In this document: positions 34,499 to 45,300 of the stretch, one piece after another | Layout: each line of letters begins with the position of its first letter | Numbering within the stretch: the stretch's first letter is position 1 | Origin: G965225705 sp965225705 | Lineage (GTDB): Bacteria > Pseudomonadota > Alphaproteobacteria > Caulobacterales > Maricaulaceae | DNA: 64,000 nucleotides | Direction of reading: 5' to 3' | Assembly (NCBI GenBank): GCA_965225705.1 | Contig: OZ245325.1 | Coordinates: forward strand, 248,001 to 312,000 | Made by a program: the position numbers and the translations under genes | The notes under the pieces: generated by a model | Databases searched by the model: none | Told to the model about the DNA's origin: nothing | What the model saw: only the letters and a program-made list of their open reading frames with translations

Positions 34499-36106
34499 AT
34501 GACACGTCTCTCCTCCTCCTGGACACCAGGTACAGAAAAAAGCCAGGCAAATGCCGACATGATGAAGACGCTTATCTCGACTTTACGGGCTGAGACAGGT
34601 AAAGCTGCCGCCGGGGGTTCTGAAAAAGCACGGGAGAAACACCGTGCCCGGGGCAAGCTTCTTCCCCGTGAACGTGTGGAAAGACTTCTTGATGAGGGCG
34701 CCCCTTTTCTGGAGTTATCGGCCCTCGCGGCCCATGGTCTTTACAAAGACGAAGCCCCGGGGGCAGGCCTTATCACCGGCATAGGACGTCTTCAGGGCAG
34801 GCCCGTTATGGTGGTGGCCAATGATGCCACCGTCAAAGGGGGTGTCTATTTTCCCTTAACGGTAAAAAAACATCTTCGCGCCCAGGAGATTGCTGAACAA
34901 AACCATCTTCCCTGTGTGTATCTTGTGGATTCCGGGGGAGCCAACCTTCCTTATCAGGCCGAAGTGTTTCCCGATCGTGACCATTTTGGCCGTATTTTCT
35001 ATAATCAGGCCCGCATGTCCGCCAAAGGTATTGCCCAGATTGCTGTGGTGATGGGCTCCTGCACTGCAGGGGGGGCTTATGTCCCTGCCATGGCAGATGA
35101 ATCTGTCATTGTCCGCAAACAGGGTGCCATTTTCTTAGGGGGCCCGCCTTTGGTCAAAGCTGCAACAGGTGAGGTTATTTCTTCAGAAGATTTAGGCGGG
35201 GCAGACGTGCATGCCCGTCGATCAGGTGTTGTGGATCATTATGCTTATGACGATCCTCATGCTCTGGCCATAGCACGGGATATTCTGGGCAATATTCCTC
35301 CTCAACATGCAGCTGATACGGACCGGGTGAGCCCCAAAGAACCCCTTTATCCTGTGGAAGAGCTGGATGCTCTGGCACCTGTGGATTTACGTGCCCCTTT
35401 TGAGGTTCGCGACGTCATAGCCCGCCTTGTGGATGGATCAGAATTTCATGAGTTTAAAAAGCTTTATGGTGAAACTCTGGTCTGTGGCTTTGCCCGCCTT
35501 TGGGGCCGGCGTGTTGGTATTCTGGCCAATAATGGTATTTTGTTCTCTGAATCAGCTTTAAAAGGCGCACATTTCATTGAACTGGCCTGCCAGCGTGGGA
35601 TTCCCATGATTTTTCTACAGAATATTTCAGGCTTTATGGTCGGCGGAAAATATGAGGCCGAAGGCATTGCCAAACATGGGGCAAAAATGGTGACGGCTGT
35701 GGCCTCTGCCAATGTCCCGAAAATCACCGTGGTGATAGGCGGGTCTTTTGGAGCTGGCAATTACGGGATGTGTGGGCGGGCCTATAATCCCCGTTTTTTG
35801 TTTATGTGGCCCAATGCGCGCATTTCTGTGATGGGGGGGCCACAGGCTGCAGGTGTTCTGGCCCAGATTAAACGTGATAATCTTGAAAAACGTGGGGAAG
35901 CATGGGGCCATGAAGAAGAGGCTGCTTTCAAAGCCCCCATTCTTGAAGCCTATGAACGTGAAGGCTCCCCATATTATTCCACAGCGCGCTTATGGGATGA
36001 TGGCATTATTGCCCCTTCTGCCACACGCCGTGTTGTGGCTCTGGCCCTTGAAGCAAGCTTAAAAGCCCCGCCGGAGCCAACACGTTTTGGTGTGTTTAGA
36101 ATGTAG
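34499..36106 (+). CDS. mccB: Methylcrotonyl-CoA carboxylase beta (carboxyltransferase) subunit
   Basis: 535 residues. Carboxyltransferase half of a biotin-dependent acyl-CoA carboxylase. [56 protein letters not shown] and [19 protein letters not shown] are family motifs, and the last is strongly methylcrotonyl-type. The ATG at 34499 has GGAG six bases upstream; a TTG directly before it is ignored. It opens an operon with a hydratase and the biotin-carrying subunit, which together catalyse two consecutive steps of leucine/isovalerate breakdown. A geranyl-CoA carboxylase is the closest alternative. Confidence 0.9.
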   Translation: MTRLSSSWTPGTEKSQANADMMKTLISTLRAETGKAAAGGSEKAREKHRARGKLLPRERVERLLDEGAPFLELSALAAHGLYKDEAPGAGLITGIGRLQGRPVMVVANDATVKGGVYFPLTVKKHLRAQEIAEQNHLPCVYLVDSGGANLPYQAEVFPDRDHFGRIFYNQARMSAKGIAQIAVVMGSCTAGGAYVPAMADESVIVRKQGAIFLGGPPLVKAATGEVISSEDLGGADVHARRSGVVDHYAYDDPHALAIARDILGNIPPQHAADTDRVSPKEPLYPVEELDALAPVDLRAPFEVRDVIARLVDGSEFHEFKKLYGETLVCGFARLWGRRVGILANNGILFSESALKGAHFIELACQRGIPMIFLQNISGFMVGGKYEAEGIAKHGAKMVTAVASANVPKITVVIGGSFGAGNYGMCGRAYNPRFLFMWPNARISVMGGPQAAGVLAQIKRDNLEKRGEAWGHEEEAAFKAPILEAYEREGSPYYSTARLWDDGIIAPSATRRVVALALEASLKAPPEPTRFGVFRM

Positions 36107-36159
36107 GTCTTCGAAAATTTTTGATCTTTATACCTGATAGAAAATGATAAGGAAAAACC

Positions 36160-36972
36160 ATGTCTGAATCTGATCCCGTCCTTGTTGATGCTTCGCCTTC
36201 GGGCGTGGCTGTTGTTCTTTTGAACAGACCCGAAAAACGTAATGCTTTCGATGCACGTCTTATCCAAAAGCTTGATGAGGCTTTTTCTCTTCTGAGCGGG
36301 GCGGATCATGTGCGTGTTGTGTTGTTACGTGGCGCGGGGTCGTTCTTCTGTGCGGGGGCTGATGTGGAATGGATGCGTGAACAGGGGGGGAGGCCACAGC
36401 AGGATAATCAGGATGATGCCCTGGCTCTGGCCAATATGCTCTATAAGTTAAGGACCCTGCCTCAGTTAACGATGGCCCTTGTGGAAGGTGCAGCTATGGG
36501 CGGTGGCGCAGGCCTTGTTGCAGCATGTGATGTGGCCTTAGCAACAGAGACAGCACGTTTTGCCTTCTCAGAAGTACGTCTCGGTCTTATCCCTGCAACG
36601 ATTGGACCTTATGTTCTGGAGGCCATAGGGCCACGCTGGGCCCGGGCCCTCTTTACCACAGGCCAGCGTTTTGATGGCCTTTTTGCCCAGCGTATAGGAC
36701 TTGTCCATGATACAGCAAGAGATGTGACGGCACTCAATAAAAAAGCAGAAGCTTTAACACGGGAAGTTTTTGCTGCAGCCCCTGGCGCTGTGGCAGACGC
36801 CAAGCTTTTGATTGATGAACTTGCCGGGCGTAGTCTGGATCATGGTCTTTTGAAAGAAACAGCGCATCGTATTGCGGTGAGACGTAGCAGTGATGAAGCG
36901 CGTGAGGGACTGGCCGCTTTTATGGAAAAACGTCAAGCCGGCTGGTTTAAGCTCCCTGAAGGAGAGACCTGA
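36160..36972 (+). CDS. liuC: Enoyl-CoA hydratase family protein, probably methylglutaconyl-CoA hydratase
   Basis: 270-residue crotonase-fold enzyme. LNRPEKRNAFDARLI near the start, RGAGSFFCAGADVEWM (oxyanion-hole segment) and EGAAMGGGAGLVAACDVALA followed by SEVRLGLIPATIGPYV are the crotonase signature with the catalytic Glu. Its place between the two carboxylase genes points to hydration of 3-methylglutaconyl-CoA to HMG-CoA. The role is inferred from context; crotonases are hard to assign by sequence alone. Confidence 0.88.
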   Translation: MSESDPVLVDASPSGVAVVLLNRPEKRNAFDARLIQKLDEAFSLLSGADHVRVVLLRGAGSFFCAGADVEWMREQGGRPQQDNQDDALALANMLYKLRTLPQLTMALVEGAAMGGGAGLVAACDVALATETARFAFSEVRLGLIPATIGPYVLEAIGPRWARALFTTGQRFDGLFAQRIGLVHDTARDVTALNKKAEALTREVFAAAPGAVADAKLLIDELAGRSLDHGLLKETAHRIAVRRSSDEAREGLAAFMEKRQAGWFKLPEGET

Positions 36973-37019
36973 GTTTTTATCTGTGAAAGACGCTCTATCT
37001 AAAAAAGACAGGATTTTCT

Positions 37020-39116
37020 ATGTTTCGCTCTGTTCTGATTGCTAATCGTGGGGAGATTGCTGCCCGTCTTGCCAAAACAGCCCGCCGTTTGGGGGTGGAA
37101 GCTATCGGAGTCTGCTCAGATGCAGACAAAAACACTTACCCCACACGCTTTATGGACAGGCTGGTGCCTCTTGGGGGGATGACAGCGACAGAAAGCTATC
37201 TTGATCAGGACAAACTTCTCGCGGCTGCGCGTGAGGTGGGGGCTGAAGCTCTGCATCCGGGCTATGGATTTTTGTCAGAAAACCCTGATTTTGCTGAAAA
37301 ATGTACGGAAGCAGGGCTTGTCTTCATCGGCCCCCCACCCGAAGCTATGCGCGCCATGGGCCTGAAAGACCAGGCAAAGCGGATGATGGCTGAAGCGGGT
37401 GTGCCTGTGACGCCCGGCTATGAGGGCGAGGATCAAAGCTTAGAGCGTCTTTTGAAAGAAGCAGATAAAACAGGCTATCCCCTGCTTATCAAAGCGGTCG
37501 TCGGCGGGGGGGGAAAGGGCATGCGGTATGTCAGCACAAAAGAGGATTTTGAATCAGCCCTCACCTCTGCGCGCCGTGAAGCAAAGGCCTCCTTTGGAGA
37601 TGACCGCATTCTTCTGGAAAAATTCATTGAGAAAGCACGCCATATTGAAGTTCAGATTTTTGCTGATCATCATGGAAATACAGTGCATTTGTATGAACGG
37701 GACTGCTCGCTTCAGCGACGCCACCAAAAAGTGATAGAAGAGACACCCGCCCCCGGCATGACCCCTTCTGTGCGTGAAGCCATGACGCAGGCCGCCATTG
37801 AAGCGGCACGTGCTGTCGACTATCGCAATGCCGGCACGGTGGAGTTTATTGTGGATGCTTCCGGACCTTTGCGATCAGATGGGTTTTGGTTTATGGAAAT
37901 GAACACACGCCTGCAGGTTGAGCATCCCGTCACAGAGATGATAACAGGTCTTGACCTTGTGGAATGGCAATTGCGTGTTGCAGCGGGAGAGCCTCTCCCC
38001 CCTCAGGAGACGATATCTCTCAAAGGTCATGCGATAGAGGCCCGGCTTTATGCCGAAGACCCGGAGGGGGGATTCTTACCCTCCACAGGTGTTTTGAAAC
38101 AGTGTAATCTTGGACGTCTTAAAGACATGCCCCCCCTGTCTGGAAAGAGAGGTGGTCCCCTTCCTGATTCCCGGGCCCCGGAGATTCGTATCGATAGCGG
38201 CATTGATGAAGGGGAGGAAATCACCCCTTATTATGACCCCATGATGGCCAAGCTTATTGTCCATGCCCCGGAGCGGGAAGAAGCTGTCAGAGCTCTGGCA
38301 GAGACAACAAAAAATCTTGAGATATGGCCTGTCAAAACGAATGCAGCTTTTCTGGCACACTGTCTTGAGCATCAGGATTTCTTAAAGGCACACCTGTCCA
38401 CAGATTTTATACCCCGGCACGAACAAAGCCTCCTCACAGGGGAAACACCGCAGGACTGGGCCCTTTTCGGGGCCACCAGTCTGGCTTTTACGCAAACATA
38501 CACTGTCCGGACAGAAGATCCGTGGGAGAAAAATGACGGCTGGAGGTTAAACGCTCCGCCCGGTATTCTCAAAAGCTTTTCCCTGGATGGCCAGAATTTT
38601 ACCCTGTCTCTTGAGCCTTGCGAGACAGGTTTTTATGTCAATCTCAAAGGAGAGAAAGAAAAAATCACATGTATGTTTTCAGGGGAGAATTCCCCAGAGG
38701 ACAAATCTTTAAATTCCGTCTCTCCCGGCACACGTCCTCTTCACCTCTCCTGGCGGGGACGGTCTGTTGTCCTAAACCTTTTAGACACAGATGAGGGCTC
38801 TGTTCTCTTCTGGCAGGGTGCTGCAAAGATTTTGAAAGCCCCCATAAGGCGCGATTTAGATGAGGATGCAGCAAGTTCTGGCGAGATTGTGGCCCCCATG
38901 CCCGGCAGGCTTTTGGAGCTCAGGGTCAAAAAAGGGAAGAGGGTTAAAAAAGGGGAGCCTGTTGCTGTTATGGAAGCCATGAAAATGGAGCATGTCCTGA
39001 CCGCTCCCTATGATGGGGACATTGAAGAAATTTGTGTCGAAACAGGAACACAGCTTCAGGACAAGGACCTGATTTTACGCCTTGCAGAGGCAAAAAAACA
39101 GGACAGCGGGTCTTAG
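37020..39116 (+). CDS. mccA: Methylcrotonyl-CoA carboxylase alpha (biotin-carrying) subunit
   Basis: 698 residues. The N-terminal biotin carboxylase (FRSVLIANRGEIAARL, ATP-grasp GGGGKGMRYV, HIEVQIFADHHGN, EMNTRLQVEHPVTE) is followed by a middle linker domain and a C-terminal biotin carrier with the biotinylated Lys ~655 in EAMKMEHVL. It pairs with mccB. A terminator lies ~40 bases downstream, so the operon ends here. Isovaleryl-CoA dehydrogenase and HMG-CoA lyase, the steps before and after, are not in this window. Confidence 0.93.
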   Translation: MFRSVLIANRGEIAARLAKTARRLGVEAIGVCSDADKNTYPTRFMDRLVPLGGMTATESYLDQDKLLAAAREVGAEALHPGYGFLSENPDFAEKCTEAGLVFIGPPPEAMRAMGLKDQAKRMMAEAGVPVTPGYEGEDQSLERLLKEADKTGYPLLIKAVVGGGGKGMRYVSTKEDFESALTSARREAKASFGDDRILLEKFIEKARHIEVQIFADHHGNTVHLYERDCSLQRRHQKVIEETPAPGMTPSVREAMTQAAIEAARAVDYRNAGTVEFIVDASGPLRSDGFWFMEMNTRLQVEHPVTEMITGLDLVEWQLRVAAGEPLPPQETISLKGHAIEARLYAEDPEGGFLPSTGVLKQCNLGRLKDMPPLSGKRGGPLPDSRAPEIRIDSGIDEGEEITPYYDPMMAKLIVHAPEREEAVRALAETTKNLEIWPVKTNAAFLAHCLEHQDFLKAHLSTDFIPRHEQSLLTGETPQDWALFGATSLAFTQTYTVRTEDPWEKNDGWRLNAPPGILKSFSLDGQNFTLSLEPCETGFYVNLKGEKEKITCMFSGENSPEDKSLNSVSPGTRPLHLSWRGRSVVLNLLDTDEGSVLFWQGAAKILKAPIRRDLDEDAASSGEIVAPMPGRLLELRVKKGKRVKKGEPVAVMEAMKMEHVLTAPYDGDIEEICVETGTQLQDKDLILRLAEAKKQDSGS

Positions 39117-39151
39117 AGGGAACAACCAGACCTAATAATCATAGTGATATT

Positions 39152-39172
39152 CCCCCCCTCGGGGGCTTTTCT
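39152..39172 (+). terminator. Rho-independent terminator of the mcc operon
   Basis: A CCCCC run (39152-39158 region) pairs with GGGGG (39161-39165) across a TC loop, followed by CTTTTCTT. It lies ~40 bases after the mccA stop. Confidence 0.6.
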
Positions 39173-39389
39173 TCATAACAGGCCCCCAAAGACCGGATCC
39201 ACATTGATGGACTTAGTGTTTTATCTTCAGGACGCCACCCCCCGATAAAAAGGAAAAGAAAGGCTGACATGTGCTCTATGGCTCTTTGATACAGCTGCCG
39301 GCTGAGAGATTTTGAGACCTCAAAGCCAGAACACGGATCCCACAGGCAGGCTGATCCATCTTCTCAAAATGGGGCAGAGCAAAATCATG

Positions 39390-42300
39390 TTATTTGTCAT
39401 TCACTTTCACAGAAAACTCTACTTCCCCCCCCTTTCCCGGAGGAACAGAGGAAGAAAACCCAAAGACAAGACCACCGCGCCCCGCTGCAGGTTCTGAGAT
39501 CGTGCCTGCCGGAGCCCCGTCCTGAGGACCGGAGATCAGGCGGGCAGATTTCGCCACATAGCTTGTCCAGGGAGGGACAGCATCATGAACTGTAAGCTGG
39601 GAGACAGGCCCATCACCTTCATTACGGAAGGCAATGCGGTAAAGAACACACGCCCCGGGTCTGGCGGAGGCTGTCTCAGCAAACGCCCCGTCAGGAGTTC
39701 CATCACACGCCTGATCCACCGCCATGGTTTTCACCCCGACAACCTCACCGGAGACCTCAGCACTGGCACGTGTTATAAGCTGAGCACTATCCCTGTAAAC
39801 ACCACCATTTTTCTTCAAAACAGCCTCCACACGTGTTTGATCCCGCCATAACCCATCAAGATCGGTTGGAATCATGGTTTTGGCAAAAAAGACAGAAGAA
39901 CCTGAAGGTATAGGATCTCCCGCTTTCCAAAGCTTATCCTGTGGGCTCAGCTGGCCATCACCATCTGTATCACCATAAAACACCCAGGTGAGTTTTTGAG
40001 AAGAGGTGAGAGAGAAAGACAGCTCATTAGGCGGTGTCAGGGTTTTCCCAACATTGAGGTCCAGTTTATAGACGACACTGCTGCCTGGCTGGGTTGTCTG
40101 TTCCTGATCAGGTGTAAGGGAGAAGAGGGCATCACTGTCAAGACATAAAGAGAAATTACCAAGGGCCAGACTCTGCGGAGAGGGGTTATCCAAAGCACCA
40201 TGATCTGCTTCCAGAATAAGCTCAACCTTTTGCACAGGAGCCTCAAAAGCAATACGAAGCACTTTATCTGCAAGAGGATCAGAAGATTTTGCAAACCCCA
40301 TGGCCTGATCATTGACAATCACGGTTTTTGCACTGCTGGCTCTCAAAAGAGGGGCAACTGTCAAAGAGGAATTCCTGTCCTGATATCCCCTGACTTTCAG
40401 GCGATCAAACTCCTGCTCCGAGGGTTTATCAAGACCTGCAAGCCTGAGATTAAGGGTCCTGACAGGCTGATCAAAAACAAGACTCATCACAACGGGGGCC
40501 TCTGTACGCGAGGCAAAGTCCGCCTCAAGCCTGAGCCCCGCCGTATCACTCAGCACTGTATCAAGGTCTGCAGAGCGTGCAGCATTTCCTGTGATGGTGA
40601 TATCTGTTTTAAATCCATCCCCTGTGACAGAACCTGTCAAACTTCCTGCTGTCCAGCCTGCTTTGGCCCAGTCCAGAATTTTGGGGGCAGAACATGACAG
40701 AGGCGGCAGGGGAGGTCCTGTTTCTGTCCCGGGTGTCACCGTTACTTTGGCCCTGTTATTACTAAGATCAGGGTCAGGTGTTTCAAGGGGGGTACTTTTC
40801 CCTGTAATCTCTGCATTTTGCTCAACGGGGTTTGTGGTGATGAGAACCATTGTAAGCTTAAGATCCCGGGAGGCACCCGATGCCAAATCACCAAGGGTCC
40901 ACACACCTGTCTTAGGATCATAAGCCCCCTTACCATCATCAGAGACAAAATATTGCTGATCCGGCAGAAGGGGAAGCTCTACAGCAACAGTTTTCGTATT
41001 TAAAGGTCCTTTATTTGTGGCCGTTACCACATAGGTAAAGGGAAGACCCGGAAGAACACGACTGTCCTCAACCTTAATCGTCACGGCAAGATCTGCATTG
41101 GACGTAAAAGGTGTGCTGTCACGACAGGAGGCACCATCCTGACCTTCTGTTTTTGGTCCCTGTGCAACAAGGACACGCTGACCAGATCCATTTGCCTGAA
41201 GACCCGTCTCAACAAGGAAAATACGACCATCCTCAAAATACGCATAAATCTGGCCTTCCTTATCGGCATAAAAAGCTCCTGCATTTTCCTCCGTTTTTGT
41301 GCCCCCAATATCACCATAGGCGGGCCCGAAAGGTTTGACCTCACCTGTGGCAGGGTTAAGACCAACAAAACGCTGTGTCTTTTTATCAAAAGCATAAGCC
41401 CAGCCATCTTTAGGATTAAAAGCAAAATCTTCTATGGCAATATCTGAACTAAGTGCAATAATCTCCGCAGACAAAGCCTTCGGATTTGTGAGGGGAACTT
41501 TAAACAACCGGCTTGTCCCGCCCTGACTATAAAAACCATAATAGGTACCATCCGGCGCCACATCCCCCGCGGTGATATCCGTGACACCCGCAGGAAGATT
41601 TTGAGGGCGGCTTAGAATCTGCGGCTTCCCACTGGCTTCAAAGCGTAATAAAGCCCCCCCCCTTATCGTTTGCATAGCATAGATAAAATTATCCTGTGTA
41701 CGATATCCGAGCGCATTATAAGCATAGCCGTGTGCCGTATCCCCAAGGGGGGTGAGGCTTGCTGTCTCTCCGGAAACAGACACTGTATTCAATTGGGTAG
41801 CACCCCCGCCGGAAAGCTGTGAAAGATATAAGCTCCCTGCACAGATAAAGGGCGTGAGAACAGGTTCTTTTATTTCACCAACGGGAGAAAATTCAGACGT
41901 ATTACCCTGTGCATCGGTTGCTGTTGCGGTCAAAAGAGCCCCGGGGGTGAGACGTGCTCTCACACCCGATGGAAGAGAGGTCAGGCTTAGGGTAAAGGAA
42001 AAGCGTGCTGCCGCGCTGTCCTGATTATTATCCCTGTCTGTATAAGGGCCTGTCTGCGTATTTGTATCGTCTGCTGAACCTTCCGTAAACGTTGTGAGAT
42101 AGACCTGACCCTCACCATAATCCTGCGTAAGACCAAAACGGTTATCCCCGATCCGGGCAGGACCACCCGGTGAAACATCGGCCAGAAAAAGCTCAATTTT
42201 AGCCCCGGGTCTGGACCAGCCTTTGACCATCACACGACCATTTTCAAGCTCCAGACTCTCAAAAACAGGAAAGTTTAAAAGCGTATTGGGTCCCGTATCT

Positions 42301-45300
42301 GTATCACCATTATCATTAAGTGTTGGTTCTGTTTTATCCTGTGGAACAAGATCGATACCAAGCCTTCCGTTATGGTAAAAACTATTTTGCGTGATGGTGA
42401 CACGGCCGGGGGTTTTACCCGTCTCAATATTTTCAACGCTGAGGCCGTCATCCGTATGATCATAAATGGTATTTTTTTCAATGGTCAGGCCGCTGGCATC
42501 CTGAATGCGAAGACCCTGTTCCTGTTTTTGGGCAACACCTGCACGATTGAAAATTTTGTTCTCTTTAACAGAACCCGTATCACCCTCCCCTGTGAAAGCT
42601 ATACCAGTTTTATTGTTGGAAAGACTGTTTTTCTGAATATCTGCAGCCTTAGCATTCATAAAATGCAGACCTTCACGTGTATTCTCACGTGCAATACTGT
42701 TACGTACACTTACTGTATCGGCCTCACTATAAACCCCGGTCCGGGTTTTAACAGAGCTTACAGATTCAATCTGTGACCCTGTAGCCCCCTTCAAAAGACG
42801 CAAACCATCATGATCATGATCAACAAAACCAAGGTATAAAAACCTGGCCTCAGCATTTGTCTGTAAAAGAGGACTGTCTTTAGGGGTAAGTCCGTCACCA
42901 TTTATGATAACACGAGGACCTGTAGAAACATCCTGAACAGATGTGTTAGGGTCTGTGACAGCAAAAGCACGCAAGCGTCCATCTAATCCCGTTTTGCCGT
43001 CGCGTATGACAGGTAAAGACGTTTGAGGACGAACGACAAAAGCCTTTCCACCACCCTGTGTGAAGCTGTCATTGAGATAACCTGTATCAGCCTCAGGCAT
43101 CGCAAAAATGGCATATTCCCAGCCAGCCTGTGGAGCTGTACCAGAAGGGTAAGCCTGATTAAGACCTGTATTGGCCAGCGTATTTGCGTTTAAAATAAAC
43201 TGACGCAGAGAACCAGGGCCTGCAGTGTTGGTGTTGGTGACCGTGTCAAAATTGAAGCCAAAATCTGCGCCTGATACACCTTTGTCAACAAGAACTATTT
43301 CTGTCCAGTTGAGGGCCGTCAGCGGAAAGACAGCTTTGTCATTCTGTTTCACGGCATCATCCTGAGCAGATGGATTACGCCCTCCCCATTCAGACATATC
43401 AGGATTTGTATCATCCGGATCATGCCGATAAATCAAAACACCACGGGCCACAGATGCAACATCTTCTGTCAGGGATGTTGTCGGACGGCTGGAACGGACA
43501 GGATTGGCAGCACTGTTGACAGGACGAACCCTGTATGTGCCCCTTTCTACCCCTGAGAAACTATAGTTTCCATCAGCATCACTAAGCGTCTCAGCTGTTT
43601 TGACAAAATTTGCACCTTCCTGACGATAGAGTTCTACAAGAACATTTGAAAGACCCTGAGCACCTGGGGCTTGTATGAAACGTCTTGCAGGGCCCCCTCC
43701 ATACTGAACATCTTCAAAAACACGGCCTGCGATCTGATAGCCCACAACGGGTGGTGGTGTGATCGCCACAACAGGGGAAAATTCCGACGTATTATTGCTG
43801 GCATCAGTTGCAATCGCTGTCAAAAGAGCCCCCAGCTTAAGACGCGAACGTATCTCAGCCGGCAGAGATGATAAATTTAAGGTAAAAAGAAAAGCACTGG
43901 TATTATCTTTATTACCATCTTCATCATAGGATCCCTGACCTGTGTCCGTATCCTGAGAACTTCCCTCTTTAAACGAGGTTATAAAAACATCCCCCTCACC
44001 GTATTGTTTTGTCCTTGGAGAAAAAATATTAGACGTTCCGGCCCCACGCCCGGCACTGTCTATATCAGCAAGATAGAGATCAATCTCAGAATCAGGACGG
44101 GCCCAGCCTTTCAGCGTTAGTGTATCACCTGCCAGTTCAGCGACCTCAAAGACAGGAAAGTTAAACAGCATATTGGCCCCTGTATCTGTATCACCAGAAT
44201 CATTGACAGAAACCCCATCGCCCATCAGATTACTTGTCCTTGACTGAACAAGATCAAGAGCAAGGCCACCATTGGCATAAAACACATTATCCCTGATACG
44301 ATTTCCCTGTACAGAAAACCCCTGAAGGACAATACCATGACCGAGATTTTTGTAGATAACATTGTCCTCAACAAGGCTGTTCGTGCCGGAGAGGCGAATA
44401 CCAGCATTTTCTACCTGACCATCACATATACCCTGAAACTGACCTGATGTTGTAATACTATTGTTGATAATACGGGCTCCCCCCGCAATACCAAGAGCCT
44501 CAATTCCCATAGAACCTGCAAACTCAATAAAATTGCTTTCAACCCTGACAACCCGGCCACGAGCAGAATTTTCAATACTTAAATTATCAGAGCAGCGAGT
44601 TACCAAACCGTTCCTTCTAAAATAGTTCTTCTCCACCAAACCTGATCCCTTAAAGCTTATACCCTCACCTAAGGCATGAGCGATATAATTGTGGGAAAGC
44701 GTCATATTTTGTGTATTTGGATCTATAAAGATTCCTGCCCGGATACGTCGATTCGTTGTCAAACTGTCTTTTACTCCCACCCAGTTATCCCTGATCGTAA
44801 CAGACTGTAGATTTTCCTTAACATCCAAAGGTATTCTCCCTGGCATGCTGTGAAAATCAAATCCGGAAATGGTGACTTTAGAGGCTTCTATAATTAACCC
44901 ACGGCCCGTTATTTGAACAAACGGTTCCTGGAAAGGAGGAAGGACAGTTTTTTGGGTGCCAACAGGTGTTGGTGCAGAAACAGGTGTTCCCGATGTGACC
45001 CCTTTTTGTGTTGTGCCTGTCAGAAGGATACCATCGTCTTTTATACTGATCTCACGGGCCAGAGTAATACGGGGTGCCGCACCATTTGTAAGGGGAATTT
45101 CAAAAACTGATACTTCTGTATCTGTTGTTCCCAGGACATTAAGGCCTGTATTGACAAGACCATTGGCATTTTCGACAAATTGTCTCAAAGAACCAGGGCC
45201 TGTGTCATTAGTATTCGTGATGGTAGAAAAGTTAAAGCCAAAATCCACACCATCAGCACCGCCTGCGCCAAGGGTGAGCTCTGTCCAGATCAAAGAGCCT

